Assembly (NCBI RefSeq): GCF_023343835.1
Contig: NC_064435.1
Location: 79,432,134 to 79,496,133 of the forward strand
Length of the DNA stretch: 64,000 nucleotides
Reading direction: 5' to 3'
From: Lagopus muta
Lineage: Eukaryota > Chordata > Aves > Galliformes > Phasianidae
The notes under the pieces are model-generated. The model did not search any database and was not told the origin of the DNA. It worked only from the letters and a program-made list of their open reading frames with translations. A program made the translations under genes and the position numbers. Every line of letters begins with the position of its first letter. Position 1 is the stretch's first letter. This document shows, piece by piece, positions 1-15,200 of this stretch.

Positions 1-185
1 TGTGTAGTTATCTCTGCTTTCTTGCCACATTGCTGCTTCAGCTCAAGAACATTGCTCCAGTTTCCTAAATCCAAGCCTCCATGGTATTGACAGCTACTTG
101 ATGAAAAAATAATCAATGTTTGCATAACGTTCTACATATTTTAAACTGCAAGGAATTGTGACTAAGAGGCCTTTGCAAACCTTAC

Positions 186-287
186 CTGCTGAAGACCTTC
201 AGTGATAGAAGTGACTGGTGACATTCCACTTGTCAATATTGATAGCATGTAACCATCTGATCCAACAAAGCTGTTAAAGTTCCCTTG
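186..287 (-). CDS. KDSR: KDSR coding exon 9
   Basis: Residues 260-293 ([16 protein letters not shown] to TEGLQQ). Acceptor ATTCAG, donor GTAAGG. The final coding exon is not in the window. Confidence 0.93.
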
Positions 288-3200
288 CTGAATGGAAGGA
301 AAACAGTAATTAAGGAAAATGTAATTTACCCAGTTGTGGCAAAACATGACATGCCTTAATTTTACAGCTATTTATAATAATCATACTTAATTTTATGTCA
401 CTATGAATGAATACCTCAATGTAAAAAAATATGACCACAATTAAGAGCCTATGTTTTAAGAAGTATTTTGTACTATACAGCAACATTCTGGAAGACACTC
501 CCTAAAAATAGAGGTGTGATAGATTTCTAAGAATTTCTTTGTATGCTAGAAAGGCTCTATGTTTCTTCTTGAAGTATGCTTACTGATAGAGAAAATGCAC
601 AACATTCTTCCTGTGAACATGTTTCAGAGAGAATTACACCCTGTTTCTGTCAGATCACCAATCACTGCTGTACTCAAAGAATAAAACACTGCTAAACCTT
701 TTTTTTTTTTTCCTCCAAATCAGGTTACTACTGTGTGAGACTTAATGGAGGAGGTGTCCTTCAAACACTGTGCAAAAGGCTCACCTTCACTTATATCAAC
801 GGCTTTGATTGGCTGCCCTCAAAACTGCCAAATACACTGCATACTAAGAGATTCAACTAACAGCAGAAGGGGAGGCTCCCCAGGAGAAAAAGGTGTGGAT
901 TTTTTTTGTTGGGGGGGGACTACTCATCAGAAAAGACTGCAACTCTGTAACTCTGACTCCTGGGCTTCTCCCACTTCATTTATTTTTTTCTCCTAGCAGG
1001 TTATGCTGGAAAACAGACTTACTGACACACTGCACGATGACTGTGGAGCGCAGAAGTGAAAGGGGGGGGGGAAGGGGATGTTCCTGAATCACAATTATCT
1101 ATTTAGAGCAGTAGAAGAGATGATATGTGAGTGAAGTACTACCCAACACACACCTGAGAGAACTGAGTTCCTACAGTCCAAGAACGACCTTTTAGTTTCA
1201 ATTTTAGTCTCTCAGCTGAGGTTTTGACGGCATAAAGACCACACCTCAACTAATAGACCACCACTGGAAGGCACGGAATAAAAAGATCAGATGCTTATGA
1301 TTAGAAACCTGATTGGTTGTCCTTAACTACCAATGCAGAATACCACGTGAGGACGTACTGCATTTTGAAACTCACCACCCCAAATCCAGGCATGGCTTTG
1401 CACTTATCTGCTGCATTTGTGAAGCTATTGTAAAAGTTGCTCAAAACCATGTTAAAAGTATTCAGAATTGTAAAATAATAACAGACAGGATTCAATTGCT
1501 GTACTCTAAGGATATTAAATTCTAGTTTTATTTCCACCTCAAATGTCCTTGGTGTTTGCTTCTTCTTATTTTGTTAAGAAGCAATCTTCAGCACAAATCT
1601 CTACAATTTCTAAAAATGCAATGCTCCTTTATAACTAAGAACATCTTACTGTATTCTAATCACTCATAAATCAGACACTTTAGACATTTATAGCCAAAAA
1701 GGCTAGACATCTTCCATTTAGTTTAAAATCATTTTGATCTAAGCTCATATTCAAGAAAAATTAGACTGTCAAAGAAGCTTTTGAGGTTAGACAAATGGTA
1801 TTTGATACATAAAAAGCCAATATAGTTCAGTGCTTTGAAACACAGCCATAACCTGCTTTTGAGACATTGTATCATCCCAAGGCAGCCTTTTATTCTAAGG
1901 GACAACTTTGGATACATTTTAGTTCAAAAAGATGGCACAAAATCATTTGTGGGCACAGCCGCAAAAGAGGAATAGAAAAAAACTTCCTGCTCAAACTAAG
2001 GAGAGACCACCACTTCTTGTAAATTGATCTTATTTTTAGCTCAATCCTGCTCTTAAACAAGCATTACAAGCCATCTTGGTCTCTCCTTTGAAGGTCATAC
2101 TTTAAGAAATGATTTACTTACTATGGCATCTTTGACTATAACTCTGGCAACTTGTTCCGCTTGGCAAACAGATGAGGTTTCAGAAATGAGCTTCGTCTCT
2201 AAGGGCTTTAATAGAGAAACGTCATTAGAAGTTGGACTCAGAACACACAGGAGAGAAAACACGAAGGACACATTTTGGTTTTGGGTCTTTCAGTGCAGGT
2301 GGTGGTGCTGCTTATAAGTGGTACCGTTCTGCCACTTAAAACATCCACTGAAAAGAAAAAGCACCTTCACAAGTAGCAGTTTTACAAAGAGAGCTGCCAG
2401 CTTCTAGGCAGTACTTTCCCCCTTGGAATTTATTACCAACAAAAAAGGAGATGGTGTTCTTTCCAAGTATTTGATTTTCTGAAGGCAGAAAAATGCTTAA
2501 GCTATGTCTCCTCAATGCCTCTATTTTTTCTTTTAATGAATTAAATAATTAAATGCCTTATGAATTTGTTTTGTAATATTTTACTTAATTTTTTTTTGTC
2601 TGTTTCTCAAACACCACACAGGGTACCCACCGAAATCCAACACTGTATTTCACTTTGTGTTTTAGAGCATTTATGTCATTTTACCTTACTAGAAGAAAGC
2701 AGCCACAGCAATTTGATCAGTCACAATTTCTTTTACAAAAATAAGTCTGATCTGTTTTAAGAACAAGCAGTAAAAAGGTTTGAGAAGTATTCAGAAGCTT
2801 GTTTGTCATTTATTTGCTTCTATAATGCTGGAGCTAAATGCATGGCAAGCTGTTTGAATGATAAATATATGAAGATAAATGGTTCTGTTGATAAAGAACA
2901 AACTGCACTACATTAGGAAAAGAAGAGCGGTTACAAGTAGATTTGTTATAGAGAAGAATTGAATTAGATTTAATGAAGTTGAATGGAAGCATTCAACCTT
3001 AGTCAAATACTTAGTATCCATAAAGCATTTTAAGATTAATCCTTTGAAACACACACACTTCTTGAAAATCCCACACTTCTAGGGAAGAAAATTACAGGCT
3101 TCTCTCTCAATGTCAATCTGAAGTATCTGTGAAATTGTGAATTCCGATGCGCTGACCAGGCTCACTGATTTATTTTTTAAATGTGTATTGAGAAAAAAGA

Positions 3201-6200
3201 AAGTCAGTGTCTTTGTCAGAGGAAATCACACACAAACACCTTTCACCTGCTCTCCTACAGTGGTATGGCCTGTGTCACTAGATCTCCATTTCATAAACCA
3301 TGCAAAATTTAATTCACTGGCCAGTGTCAACAAAATCCACGAGAGATACAGATGTCGAAAATCAGCTACAGTACTTTAAGTTTTGGAAAAATCAGCAGCT
3401 ATTCGAGGGCGTCTCACTAAAGTTAATGACGTGCTGAGAAAAAGGCAGGCAGAGCTCAACCACCAAATACTTCATCTGATTAGCCAGTCAAAGCACTGTT
3501 ACAATTTGTCATGCAGTTATCTCAGAAAAAGAGCTTAGTGATTAAACACAAGGAAGAAGCATCCTTGCAGCTGACTTTTTTTTTTTTTTTTGCTTAAACT
3601 ATGGGCAATGATTACAGAATAAAACAGCTTAGCCTTAATGAGATGCAAACCACAGAAACAGATGTTCTAAACTCAGCAGTACTAAATAAATGCAACCAAA
3701 ATGAATGACATTCTGAACTGTTAAATGACAGAATACTGCAGTGATTTAAGGTATCAAGGTAGTCACACAACAAAAAGAGTTCATGTGTACTAAAACGATG
3801 CATAAACGTGTTTAAAAGACAATGCCTTTTTGATATAAAAAAGCCATATATATGTACACACATCACTGATTCCCCATAAACAGAAATCTGAGATCAACAG
3901 AACATTTTGCTGGAGAATATATTTCCCCGCAGTAGGCTATTATGAAGAAAAGACAAAGAATGTGCAAACTACACAAGTATCTGCAGATGTGTAATTCTTT
4001 ATGTGGATGTGTGGAAGTATGTTTAATACAGAAGATCTATTACCAAGAAGTTACAAAGAACTGTGTTACACAGTCCCTACTGATTCCTATAGAAAGGGTG
4101 AAAGACAAAACAAAACTTAAGCTCAATTTCCACATATTATATTAGATGAAGCATCTTAAACGTGGCTAATCTACAGATACCACTGTATGGTTAGCAGATA
4201 TATCAGTGCAAACAGGGGCTCAAAAGTAGCACTGCCAGCACCCGCTTTTGATATTCCATTTTATGCATAGGAATTTGCCAAGTGATGAGAAGCAACTAAA
4301 TTTCTGAAGGTCAAAACCTGCTTTAAGCTAAGCTAATGAAATGAAAAAGGCAACCACTGATACACCTCTCTGAAAAAGCAGTAGTGCCAAACAGAATGAC
4401 AAAGCTTCCTTTCTACATTAATAGTGGTTGTTCTTGCATATGAAATTGTGCCATAACACATATTCACACGGAACAGTTGGCTTGCACATCTCAGTGAAGA
4501 ACTGGAGTTTTCCTTTCACCTGTCAGGACCATCCTAACAGCACAATATCAAAAGGTGCAAGAAAGGTACACTATTGTGGCTCATCAAGCTTTTATAACAA
4601 AACAAGTTAGAGTGGCTTTAGTTTGCTATTTTGCAACATTCAGATTGCATGCAGAAAAGCTTATTAGTGTTTCAGCTATTAAAGTTAAGCAGTTCTTCCA
4701 TTTAAAGCCAGAGTAAACTACACTGGACAGCGAAGTTGATAAAAACCAAAGTGTTTAAGCATCTTAAACATTTTAATATGCACTGTTTCGAGAAGTACTA
4801 CAGAAGTGAATGATACCTGAAATGCATTCTTTATTATAAAGTATACATTTACAACCATTTACCTTTATAACCATTACAGTGTTGCTGAAGGATGATTTAC
4901 CTTTGTTTTACTTTCTTCTGCAAAGCCTGGTGTGTCAGTATCTGGAGGATAGGCCACTGTTACATAGATATTATAAGGCTTGACCTGCAGTTCACAAAAA
5001 AAGAAGTGTTATCTTATTACTGACAGCCTTTACATTTCTCTCATAATTTTGTTAATTTCTCTTAAATTCATGCTTGCTTTATTTCTTCAGATTGCTTGTG
5101 GTGTTAAATCATCCACGCACTCAACACCTGTAAGACTCGGAGCTTTGTCAAATTAAGAAGAAAACACAGATTTTAAAGATATGGTTGTGTTGCCTTGTTT
5201 GGTAAACACCTTTAAAAATTCAACAAAAAAATATATCACCACTTTGAAGACAGACTCAGCAGTCCCACTGCTCTGCAGGCCACAACTCTCTAATCCTGAC
5301 CGACACCATCCACTACACTGAAGGACAACAACAGTGATCATGCAAGGTCTAGAACCAAACAGATTAAGGAAAATCACTTCCCAATCAATTTTACCTGTCT
5401 TACTGCAGTGACATACTTCCAAGTCTCATCAAATAATGAAAACAGTGATGTTTTTGCTTTTTGTCTCAACTTAAGATGTAGGCTTAGAACATTGCAATAT
5501 ATAAAGCTCACATATACCAATGTCTAGAAGAGTGAACCACTTTGAACAGAGGATTTGGTTATTAATTCAAGCTTGCAAGTTTTACTGTCTCATATGGCTC
5601 ACATACCATTCATTTAGCATTGCCTTGCAATCAGCTTGGGAATCACAGGCCTACACACCAACCCCTCACACAACCATGGGATCTTCAATACCATTCTGCT
5701 TAAAATTCAAGTCCTTTTCATTAAAAATAGAAGATATTTAGACATAAGATAAATAGAACATATAAGTTTGTACGCGGTCATCTTCAGTTCTAGAAACAAA
5801 CTGAGTTTCTTCTCTCTTGTGCAACTGAAAGCTCAGTTTCCACAGCCCTGCACAGAGCAATATGGTTGTACTGCTCCCAAAGAAGCATCAACACAACAGG
5901 TATCAGCAGAGCTGCATAAGACTACTGAAATAAAAACATGCTTAGCAGCTAGTGAAAATATATGTTCTTGTTTACAAGCAAGAATACTTCAATCATTTCA
6001 CACACCTCCATTTGCAGGGCTTCGGCCAATCCTCGAAGAGCAAACTTGGTTGGAGAATAGGCTGTATAACCAAAAAGGCCCAGTTGCCCAGCCTGAGATG
6101 ATACAAACACAATCCTTCCCATCCGCCGTTCTTTCATGGTAGAGATCACTGCACGACTCGGGTAAACACTACCCAGATAATTGACTGCCATTAATCTCTG

Positions 6201-9200
6201 TAAAAAAGGATATTGAAATGGTATCTGAGTCACAGATTCAGAATTCTTCAGATGCTTAGCATTATTTCTCCAAAATCCCTACTGAGGCTTGCTTTAACAT
6301 CAAACTCCACTACATTTCTATTTCTATCAGCTAGCAAAGTAAACAACTGTTTTCTCCTGTATTAGTTTCATAAACCATTCTATAGCTAAGAATCTCACCG
6401 TAAGATAAAAAGGAAATGCACTGCATAGACAAGTGTTGATGGCATTCAGGATACTGATAATGTGAATTACTATGGCCTTCACAAAGAAAAAAGGGCAAAT
6501 TACAAAAAAAACTGACTTGAACAGTGTCTAGAAAGCAATGCATTTATACACAATGTACAAAAACATACTGAAAGTTTAAAGGGCTTCCTAAAAAAGAAGC
6601 AGAAAAAAAAAAATCCTTGTACATATGCACAAGCTCTCATTGTAGACAAGTAAGATGAATTTTTCTGTTTCATTCTCCTGAGGACCTGGAGTCTCCTCCT
6701 CTGGAGATGTTCAAGACCTGCCTGGATTGTGTGATCTGGTGTAGGGAACTTGCTTTGGCAGGGAGGTTGGACTTGATGATCTCTGGAAGACCCTTCCAAC
6801 CCCTACAATTCTGTGATTCTGTGACCTAAAACACAACTGGTGGCCTGTACAAACAACAAAACAGATTATTTACACTTACTGTTACACTTACTATAATATT
6901 ATGCCTATTTAGTATCAAGCCTAATTAGCATTTTCACATGGCTCAGTGATGAGGTGGGAATCAAAGTAACCAAAAAGTAGAGAGGATGTTTTTGTTTTTT
7001 TAAATATACATTTTGGTTTGGGTTTTATTGTTGTTTTATTGTTTGTTTGTTTGTTTGTTTTCTTTCCATCAAGCTGCATAAAGTTACTAACAATTCGTGC
7101 ACCTCAGAGTTGAATGCTGGCAAGATGGATTCCTCTTAAACAGATTCAAAATATGGGAAAAAGACCCACACATCTTCATCAGGAAAAAAAGAGACCATAT
7201 GAAATTCAGTGTCTTTCACAGTGTGTTAAATAAAAGCATACATCAACCTTCCTTGCCATCTTGAGGTCCTTCCCTATTCCAGGTGCAAAATTCACTGTTC
7301 TGAACTAGCCATGGACCAATAATCAGGTGAAAAAAAATAAGTTGCAATCCTTGCAAATCTATAAATGCATACAAAAACCATCACTAATGAAATATATGGC
7401 TACTTATACAGTCTGGAAAGACACAGTAAAATAATCTATTCCTTAGAACAGGGGAATGACTAATTACTTGCAATGAAATAAAGCATGATCACTCACTTCA
7501 AAAGAATTCACTTCAATATCCTCAAATTTTCCTGTAACTGATGTTCCTGCACAGTTTACAAGCAGGTCAACTGGCCCCAGCTTTTCCTGAGCCTGCAAGA
7601 GGACAGAAGTTAAGCTCTCTAGCAGGAAAAAGCATTCATATAGTACAGTGCCATTATAAGTTATGTTACCACTTGGAACACATCACACAGAAATGACATT
7701 TATATATATATACACACATGTATACACACACACACACACACAGGTAAAACAGTTGCCTTACCTGTTTTAGAACATTCTCCACCTGTTCATAGTCTTTAGA
7801 TACATCAACAGAAATACACAGCACAACCTAAAAAAGGAAAATGAAAGAAATTTTATAATTTAAGTCCAAGAATGGTTGGCCCCCCATTACAAAAGAAACT
7901 GCACACTGCTTAATTAGGTCATATGAGGAACAAAATTAGAAAAATCAAGACTAAGAAGAACTGACTAGTGGCACAGTGCTACACATGCCTAAAACGTGAT
8001 TTAACATTTACTCCTTGTCTGGGAACAAGAGATTATGGATTTTAGTTTGAATGACACAAGAAAATGAAAATAGACACTGGCCCAGGGGAGGATATGTAAA
8101 TAAACAACAAAAATTAAAAAAGAGACAGCAATGCCTTAAGTTTTGTTGCAGCTGGAAGTTAGGTATTGCTTTTCTTTAAAAGTGCTGGTTACATTTAGCA
8201 ACATCATCTCAGAATCTAAGTTTTGGAGGCACCGTCCAGTCAACTTCCAGCCAAAGGAAGCACTGACTTTGGGGTATCACCAACTATAAGATCACTGCCA
8301 ACTCCAGCTTGGCCAGGGATTTACAAAGAGACTATCCTCTCTGCTAAACAATCAGCAAAATTCAGGGGCAACTCAGTATCTTGAAATGAGAAGCAATCAC
8401 ATACCATAATAAAAGTAGAGACTGCTATATTCTCATCCTGATTTCTACGCCTTACTTTACTTTGTTCAATTCATTTAAAGCTGGTTTCAGGTGAAATAAA
8501 GTCATTGCCAGTTTCTAACGAGTGTCATCAGGGTCACTTGTCATGAAGCATGCCAACAAAAATGAAGAAAAGCTTACCAAAGTGTAACTAACTGCTTTGG
8601 CAGCCAGTCATTTGTCAGTTTTGCCTCTGGTCAGACTGCAACACTTCCCAGCTACATAAACAGAATCTGCTTGCCATTCCTGTGCAGCAGGTTGGCTATT
8701 CCTGCCTTCCAGCACTGTGCATAGCTGGACGTCGGAGTAAACTTGTGGTGCAAGCTATTGGTTGGCCAGCAAGCATCTCCCCTCAGGGCATTTGTAGATT
8801 TTAGAAATATTTATCTTTACCGTAAGTTTGAGAAGAACAAACAGCTGAGCTAAGATAACACTGATTTACTATCTGGATGCCTTCACAAGATCAGCAAGGT
8901 TAAAAAAAAATTATCACAGTTCCATATGAAAATTGGACATCGGGCCACAGATCAGTTAATCGTACTGTGAACAATATACTCAGGAACTAGCAATGCTTGT
9001 ATTGGCTAACACCACGTTATACAATTCATCTTTTTGCTTCTATTATTGTATTTCCTTTCTGCTACATTAAGTTGATTATCTCCAGTCCAGAGCATGCACT
9101 GTGAATGTGGTCCTAATAAACAGATTATGCTGCCAGGAAGTCCAATATCCTCATTCCAGTTCCTCATCTTTTGTTCTAACAGAGCATTGTCTGATCATTC

Positions 9201-12200
9201 CTGAAGCATTTATTTCTTAATAAAAGCTAAATTCCACTCCCAGTGAAGCAGCTAGGAACATTCCATACTAGGAAAGGGATTTTAAAAATTTCCCCCCAAA
9301 AATTATGGGCAAGTGTTTCATTCCACTGCACACCTTTATTTGTACAGGCTGCACTGTCAGCATTCTAAATAAATCACATATAAATGTCTTTCAGAGAAAA
9401 CACGCCAAATCAAACACCTAAAGGTATGTAAACACCACAATCCTGGTTCTCAATGCAACTTAGTATTACATATACATGCGTGAGCAGAATGCATACAGCA
9501 TATAATCAGGTAAAAACTGGTATTTCCTCTGGATTTTTGCTCCCTAGCTTGACATCTTGCAAATGTAACAGCCTTTGTGGTCTGCCAATCCGTCCCAGAC
9601 AACACCATGCTTTCAGCAATCTTCTTGTACAGCCTCTGTCTGTTCAGCTGCCCTCATTTGTCAGCTTCTTATCTGCTGTTCCAGACACCCTGCTTTTTCT
9701 GTTTGTATTCTTTGAATTTAGCAGTCTTCCCTGTGACAATGACTACAACTCAACAATAGGTATACGAGGGCACTCCCACTACAGCCAGTGGAAGTACAGA
9801 CAAGTCTAAATTTGCTAGTGTTAAAACAATCCTGTTTAGCCCACACTGAAGCTTGTTCAGTCTTGAACTTAGTGAAATTTGAACTGATACTCTTGAGGGT
9901 ATACCTAGTATTCTTCAGAAAATAAAAGTGTAAGCCCACATCTGTCAAGCTTGGACAGGTTTTTAACAAGTGCATTTTGACAGTGTTTGACAAAATTCAT
10001 CACAACCCTGGGAAAAGACCAGAGCATGGAACCATAGAATGGCCTGGGTTGAAAAGGGCCACAATGATCATCTTGTTTCAGCCCCCCGCTATGTGCAGGG
10101 TTGCCAACCAAGCAGCTAAAGGAAAACTGTTACCGGGATTTATTTGTTCTAAAAGGGGACAAAACGCTGCTCCTCCTCACCTCACATGACTTCATATTTC
10201 AAAATAAATTCGATCTGAGTAAGGCAACATGCACAGAAAGATCACCTTGAGCCATTTGACAGGAATGAGCAAAGACAGAATCAGAGTTTGCTTGATACCT
10301 TCATTTATATCAGCTAGTACTAGCATTATTGTACCACAGTACTATTGTATTATAGTACTAGCTCCCCAGTGTTCATCTTCCTCCTCTGCTTCTTTTCAAG
10401 AGAATATCAAACTTCCTAATTTACCAGACTAAACAAGTGACTTATTACATCCAATAGACACCAAATTCCTTATCACAAACAAATTGCTTGCATTTGTAAC
10501 AATGAAAGTAAGAATCAGCTTCTGGAACACGAGAAAGAGGAAATCAAAGATGCAATGTTCTCAATGCTGTTTCCCTTTTCCTTTCAATTATGAGTATCAA
10601 GAAAAAAAACATGGTAATATTTCATCTTGAAATTGTGCTTTTTGAACACAGAAAGTTGCCCCTACTTTAACAGCTAGTAGTCCAGCAAGCATTAATGCAT
10701 TAAAACAGTGCATTAAGCATAAGTACACTATTTATTTACTAAAGAACCTTCAGTGTTTAGAAACCTCAGTGCTTTGCCAGGGAAACAGCAATACACAGCA
10801 CAACATAGGGAACAAAATCTGAAAACAAATACCTAGATTTATTCCCCATTACAATTGCTGCATTTATGATCTCTCGAAGAGAGACTTGAAAAAAGTAGGT
10901 TATTCTCCTCAATCTTGAACAATACAAACATTTATCAAGTGACAGCAAACTGCAGCTATCAAAAAAATTCTGTTACACCTACAGCTGAAGATACCAATCT
11001 TTTTCTCTGAGGAAAAAAAAAGTTAGTGTACTAACCAGGCAACATCAAATGTAGCAGAGTTTGGAACATCACACGTAGACAGATTGGAATTGTTTGAATT
11101 CAAGTGAGGCCTCACCTATTTGTAATCAAACAGCTTGGTTTTAAAAACCAGACTACTAGAGTTATGCTGAAGTGACTATCTTGAAACACAACGGTTACGG
11201 GTAACAGTGACCTTACCTGCTTGTCATTAACAGAGTACTTTTCTATTTCCTTCTTTGTCTGTAACAGCTTGTTCTGAAATGGATAACAAGAACAGCTAAA
11301 GCAGCTCAGTTATGAGAACATATTAGTCTTCAGTATTTCAAGAAGCCCTAGAAACTTTCTCTAAAAACAAGAACATTATCATCAGCTAATGATAACACTT
11401 TTCTATATTCATCTTAGAGATTTATGAATATACAATCAAAACATCAACTCCAAGTGATAGCAATGGAAGAGTTTTAATGCAAGCCCATCACAAATCTTAT
11501 GTCTGGATACACTTCTTAAAAAGGCAGCCATCTCTGCCCTGAAAATACATTAATTTAAATTATTAGGACCATCTTATAGCATACAGTGAAAAAAAGAATG
11601 AGTAATTATCAATTTCCAAATTATCCTCAGCCATACCAATTTCATTAATATAGTGTAGCCAGCAAAAATACAAATGTGCTTACCTCATCTCTTGCAATCA
11701 GTGTTATGAAAGCACCTTGCTTATAACATTCAATAGCAATACATTTTCCAATTCCACTGGAGCCTCCAGTTACCTAGAAGTTATTTGAAAGTCAGTTAGT
11801 CCATTATTGTCATCCCTACTCCTATACCACAATAAAAATCAAATCAAAACTCTAACAGTGTACTGAGATTCAAATATTATCCAGTGAAGTAAGAATACAC
11901 AAGATATACAGAAGTTAGTTTTCTTACTGAGTATGAATGAAAAAACAAAATCTCACCGCCCTGTCAGGCGACTCTTTCTGCCCCAAATATCAGCTTTACC
12001 TTGGTGGTATTTCTTCATGTTTCTTATGTCAGGCTCACTCAGACCACTCTCACTTGCCTTTGATTAACTTATTTTTGAAGTACAGTAATAGTTACAAGTT
12101 TGAAATCACTATTAAGAATGCAATTACACACCGCTCCTCCAAAAATTCATAAAGCGAGCAATCACAGCCAGTCTGCCAAAAACATCATGTAAACAAACAC

Positions 12201-15200
12201 AATTTAAAAAGTTATCTTCTTTTTTATTAAATAAACATCCTTGATTTGACAGCTGATCTGCTGTAGAGCATGTCTCACAGTTCACATCTGGATACTGAAC
12301 TGCCTGTGCCATCCCTCAATGCCTTTCTGTGGGGATCCCAGTTTTAAGCCTCCACAAGCCTTTCCTTCTTCCTCTAAACCATAATTCTCAGTGGTCTTCC
12401 ATGCAAGCAGGAAATAGCCAGTTTGACTGCAGAAAACGCAAGGTGATGGCTACAGCCCCACACTAATAAACAGGTTAAAGTCACCTTAACATCCCCTCAC
12501 TGTCCTCCAGAAAAATCTATTTGCAAACTCCATTAAAAACAAAACACAGATGGTGACCCAACTGCTCTTCTTGACAAAGATAAAAGCCTCTGCCTGATAT
12601 GACTTCCAGGTGATTTGTTCATTTAAACCCAGTGTCTGCACATGCCTTCGGTCCTTAAATACAGAGTTGTATTTTCCTTGTATGGCAAAATTTGTTGAAT
12701 CTTCTTCTAAGAGCATATCACTGAGAAAATACCAAACGCTTTATTGATGAAGTGAGTTCTGAAATACAGGCTTAAATATTTGAAAAAGAGATTCATATTC
12801 CTCTGGAAGTTGTTACTTCTGTTCTTTATCAAGACTTCAGAGAAAATAAGGTATCACCTCTATTTCAACTATGAGAAATGGAACGCGCTGAGCCAATCAG
12901 TGGAAGAGCAAAGGCTCCCAGTCTCATCTGCACATGCCTCAGTTTTGTTTTCAGACTTACTACCTTCAAAATTCTTTCATATTCCTGGAGGCAGTAAAGC
13001 CAAAAGAGTTAGAAGTACGCTCCCATGAGTCACCAAACTCTTCTTTCTTATGAGTGTCTCATCACAAACCTTCAAACAAAACATCTCAGTACACCAAGGG
13101 TGATCATGTAACTTCAGAAAACTTATTTTCAACATAGTCTACAGTTTTTGTCTAGTTTGTCTGCTGTAATGGGTCAAGAACTTACAAAGACTAATTTCAG
13201 CTTAAACAGAGCTTCATAGACTTCCTCTATTAGAGAAAGTCACTTCAAATCATCTTCCAATCGACTCTTCACTACACCAACCTTTGTGGGTGACTTCAAG
13301 ATGCTTGTTCTGTTCTGCAGATCATAGAATGTCCTAGGTTGAAAAGGACCACAATGATCATCTCTTTTCAACCCCCTGCTACGTGCAGGGTCTTCAATCA
13401 TCAGACCAGGCTGCCCAGATCCACATCCAACCTGGCCTTGAATGCCTCCAGGGATGGGGCATCCACAACCTCCTTGGGCAACCTGTTCCAGTGCATCACC
13501 ACCCTCTGAGTGAAAAACTTCCTCCTGCATTCTGAATAAAGGATGACTGTTAATGTTTGGGGACTCCAGCAGAATCCCAGCATCATTTAATTCTTCACAA
13601 GAAAAGAGTTAAATTTTTTTTTCTTCCCAAAGCATCTTTCAAGAGTCCAGTACGTCTCTAGAAGGATTAAGAGATTCAGTTTGATGTATTCGAGCAAACC
13701 TCAGTTCCACAGATGATCTTTTACAGATTTTCAGCAGCATTTGATACATCAGCACAGGAACTAATGAATGCATGTGGAAGATTGCTCCAATTCTCACTTC
13801 TGGCACAGCACTGAGGCACAGCTGATTGCCACCTGTACAAATTGCTAAGTGTCATGAACTGGTCAACTACACCAGTGTTTGAGGAATTCTTTGAAGGTAT
13901 AAAGCCTCTGGCTTGTCAGACAACACTAACGTTCACTTCAGAAAGATGAGGTCTGAAGTCGAGCAAGAAAAGGAAGTTTTTATTTACAGTCATACTCAAG
14001 AATGCTGGATAGGGCTCATGTCAGATAGGTCAGAGACAAAAGGCAGAATCAGTTAGCTGGGAACTTCAGTGTTTAGGTGGAAGGCTGTTACTAATACGTT
14101 GGAGGTTGTTACTAGCATGCACCATGAGGCGCAATGTATCAGTAAGGAAACAGAACAACTCAATGATCAATGAATAAGTGCAATTCCAAATTACCACAAC
14201 TATCATCAGAAGCAATCAAAATGAAGACCTGATATGCTCTTTCCAGCAGGGCTTGTTAGCTTTCACTTAGCAGCAGCACAGGATGAAAGCTGGCTTCGTG
14301 CTTCTAGACAGTGCTCTAACAGCAGGTATTTAGTTCCACTGAAACAGAACATCCCTGTAACCTGCTCCGATTGCCCGGTGTGCCTGACTGGACTCCAAAT
14401 GACCTCTTGCTGAACCTCTTGATGCATCCAAGCCACAGGTCACAGTGCTCCCAATGCAAGAGCTACAAAGCTGAGACACAGAGATGGGTCAACTCCTGAA
14501 CACCCAGAGCCTGCTGCCGTTATCTGATGGGCTCTGCACAGAAATGCTAAAACTACTCCTTGTCCTGAGATGCCCTTACACCTTTAGCTCAGGTATGCTG
14601 AAGCTCAACTAAGTCCAAGTTAAAGGCTCTGCTCAAAGTGAAAGGAAGACAATCACAAGCAGCAAACATCCTTACATTCCTGCCATAGTTAGCCCACAAA
14701 AGCAAATGTACATATAAAAGCATTTTGTTTTACTACATAGCAAAACCTGATGCTCGAATCAACCTAATAGCTGCAAAGTCCTTTCTATTTAACAGTGCCC
14801 TCTGAGGTTACCAAAACACACAGTAGATATGGAACAGAAAACCCTCCCCATAAGATGAGATCAGTAATTTGGAGTTCTGTGGAGTTCCATTCCTCACTAA
14901 CTAGAAGAGACTACTGTGGTCACAATCCCCCTCTAAAGCACAGCTCATGTTACACAGCAAGCACTTCCATCACACAAGTGACTCCAGGACAGGACAAGAG
15001 GGAAAAAAACCCCAACAACAACAACAACAGAAAACAACCACACATTTTCTGCCTCAGATTCCTGTCCTCATAGCTCAAACACCTAGCTATATTAACCACT
15101 ACAACTGTTAGGAGCACAGAGAAACAGCCTCTACAAATGATTGACTGCGAAAAAAAAATGCTGATTTAAATTGAGAATTCAACAAGTAACTGCTAGGAAA

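Larger units (their letters stand above)
6198..7496 (-). other. KDSR intron 5
   Basis: Contains one CR1 3' end (6674-6824) and a GTTT repeat (about 7038-7062); otherwise nothing recognised. Confidence 0.85.
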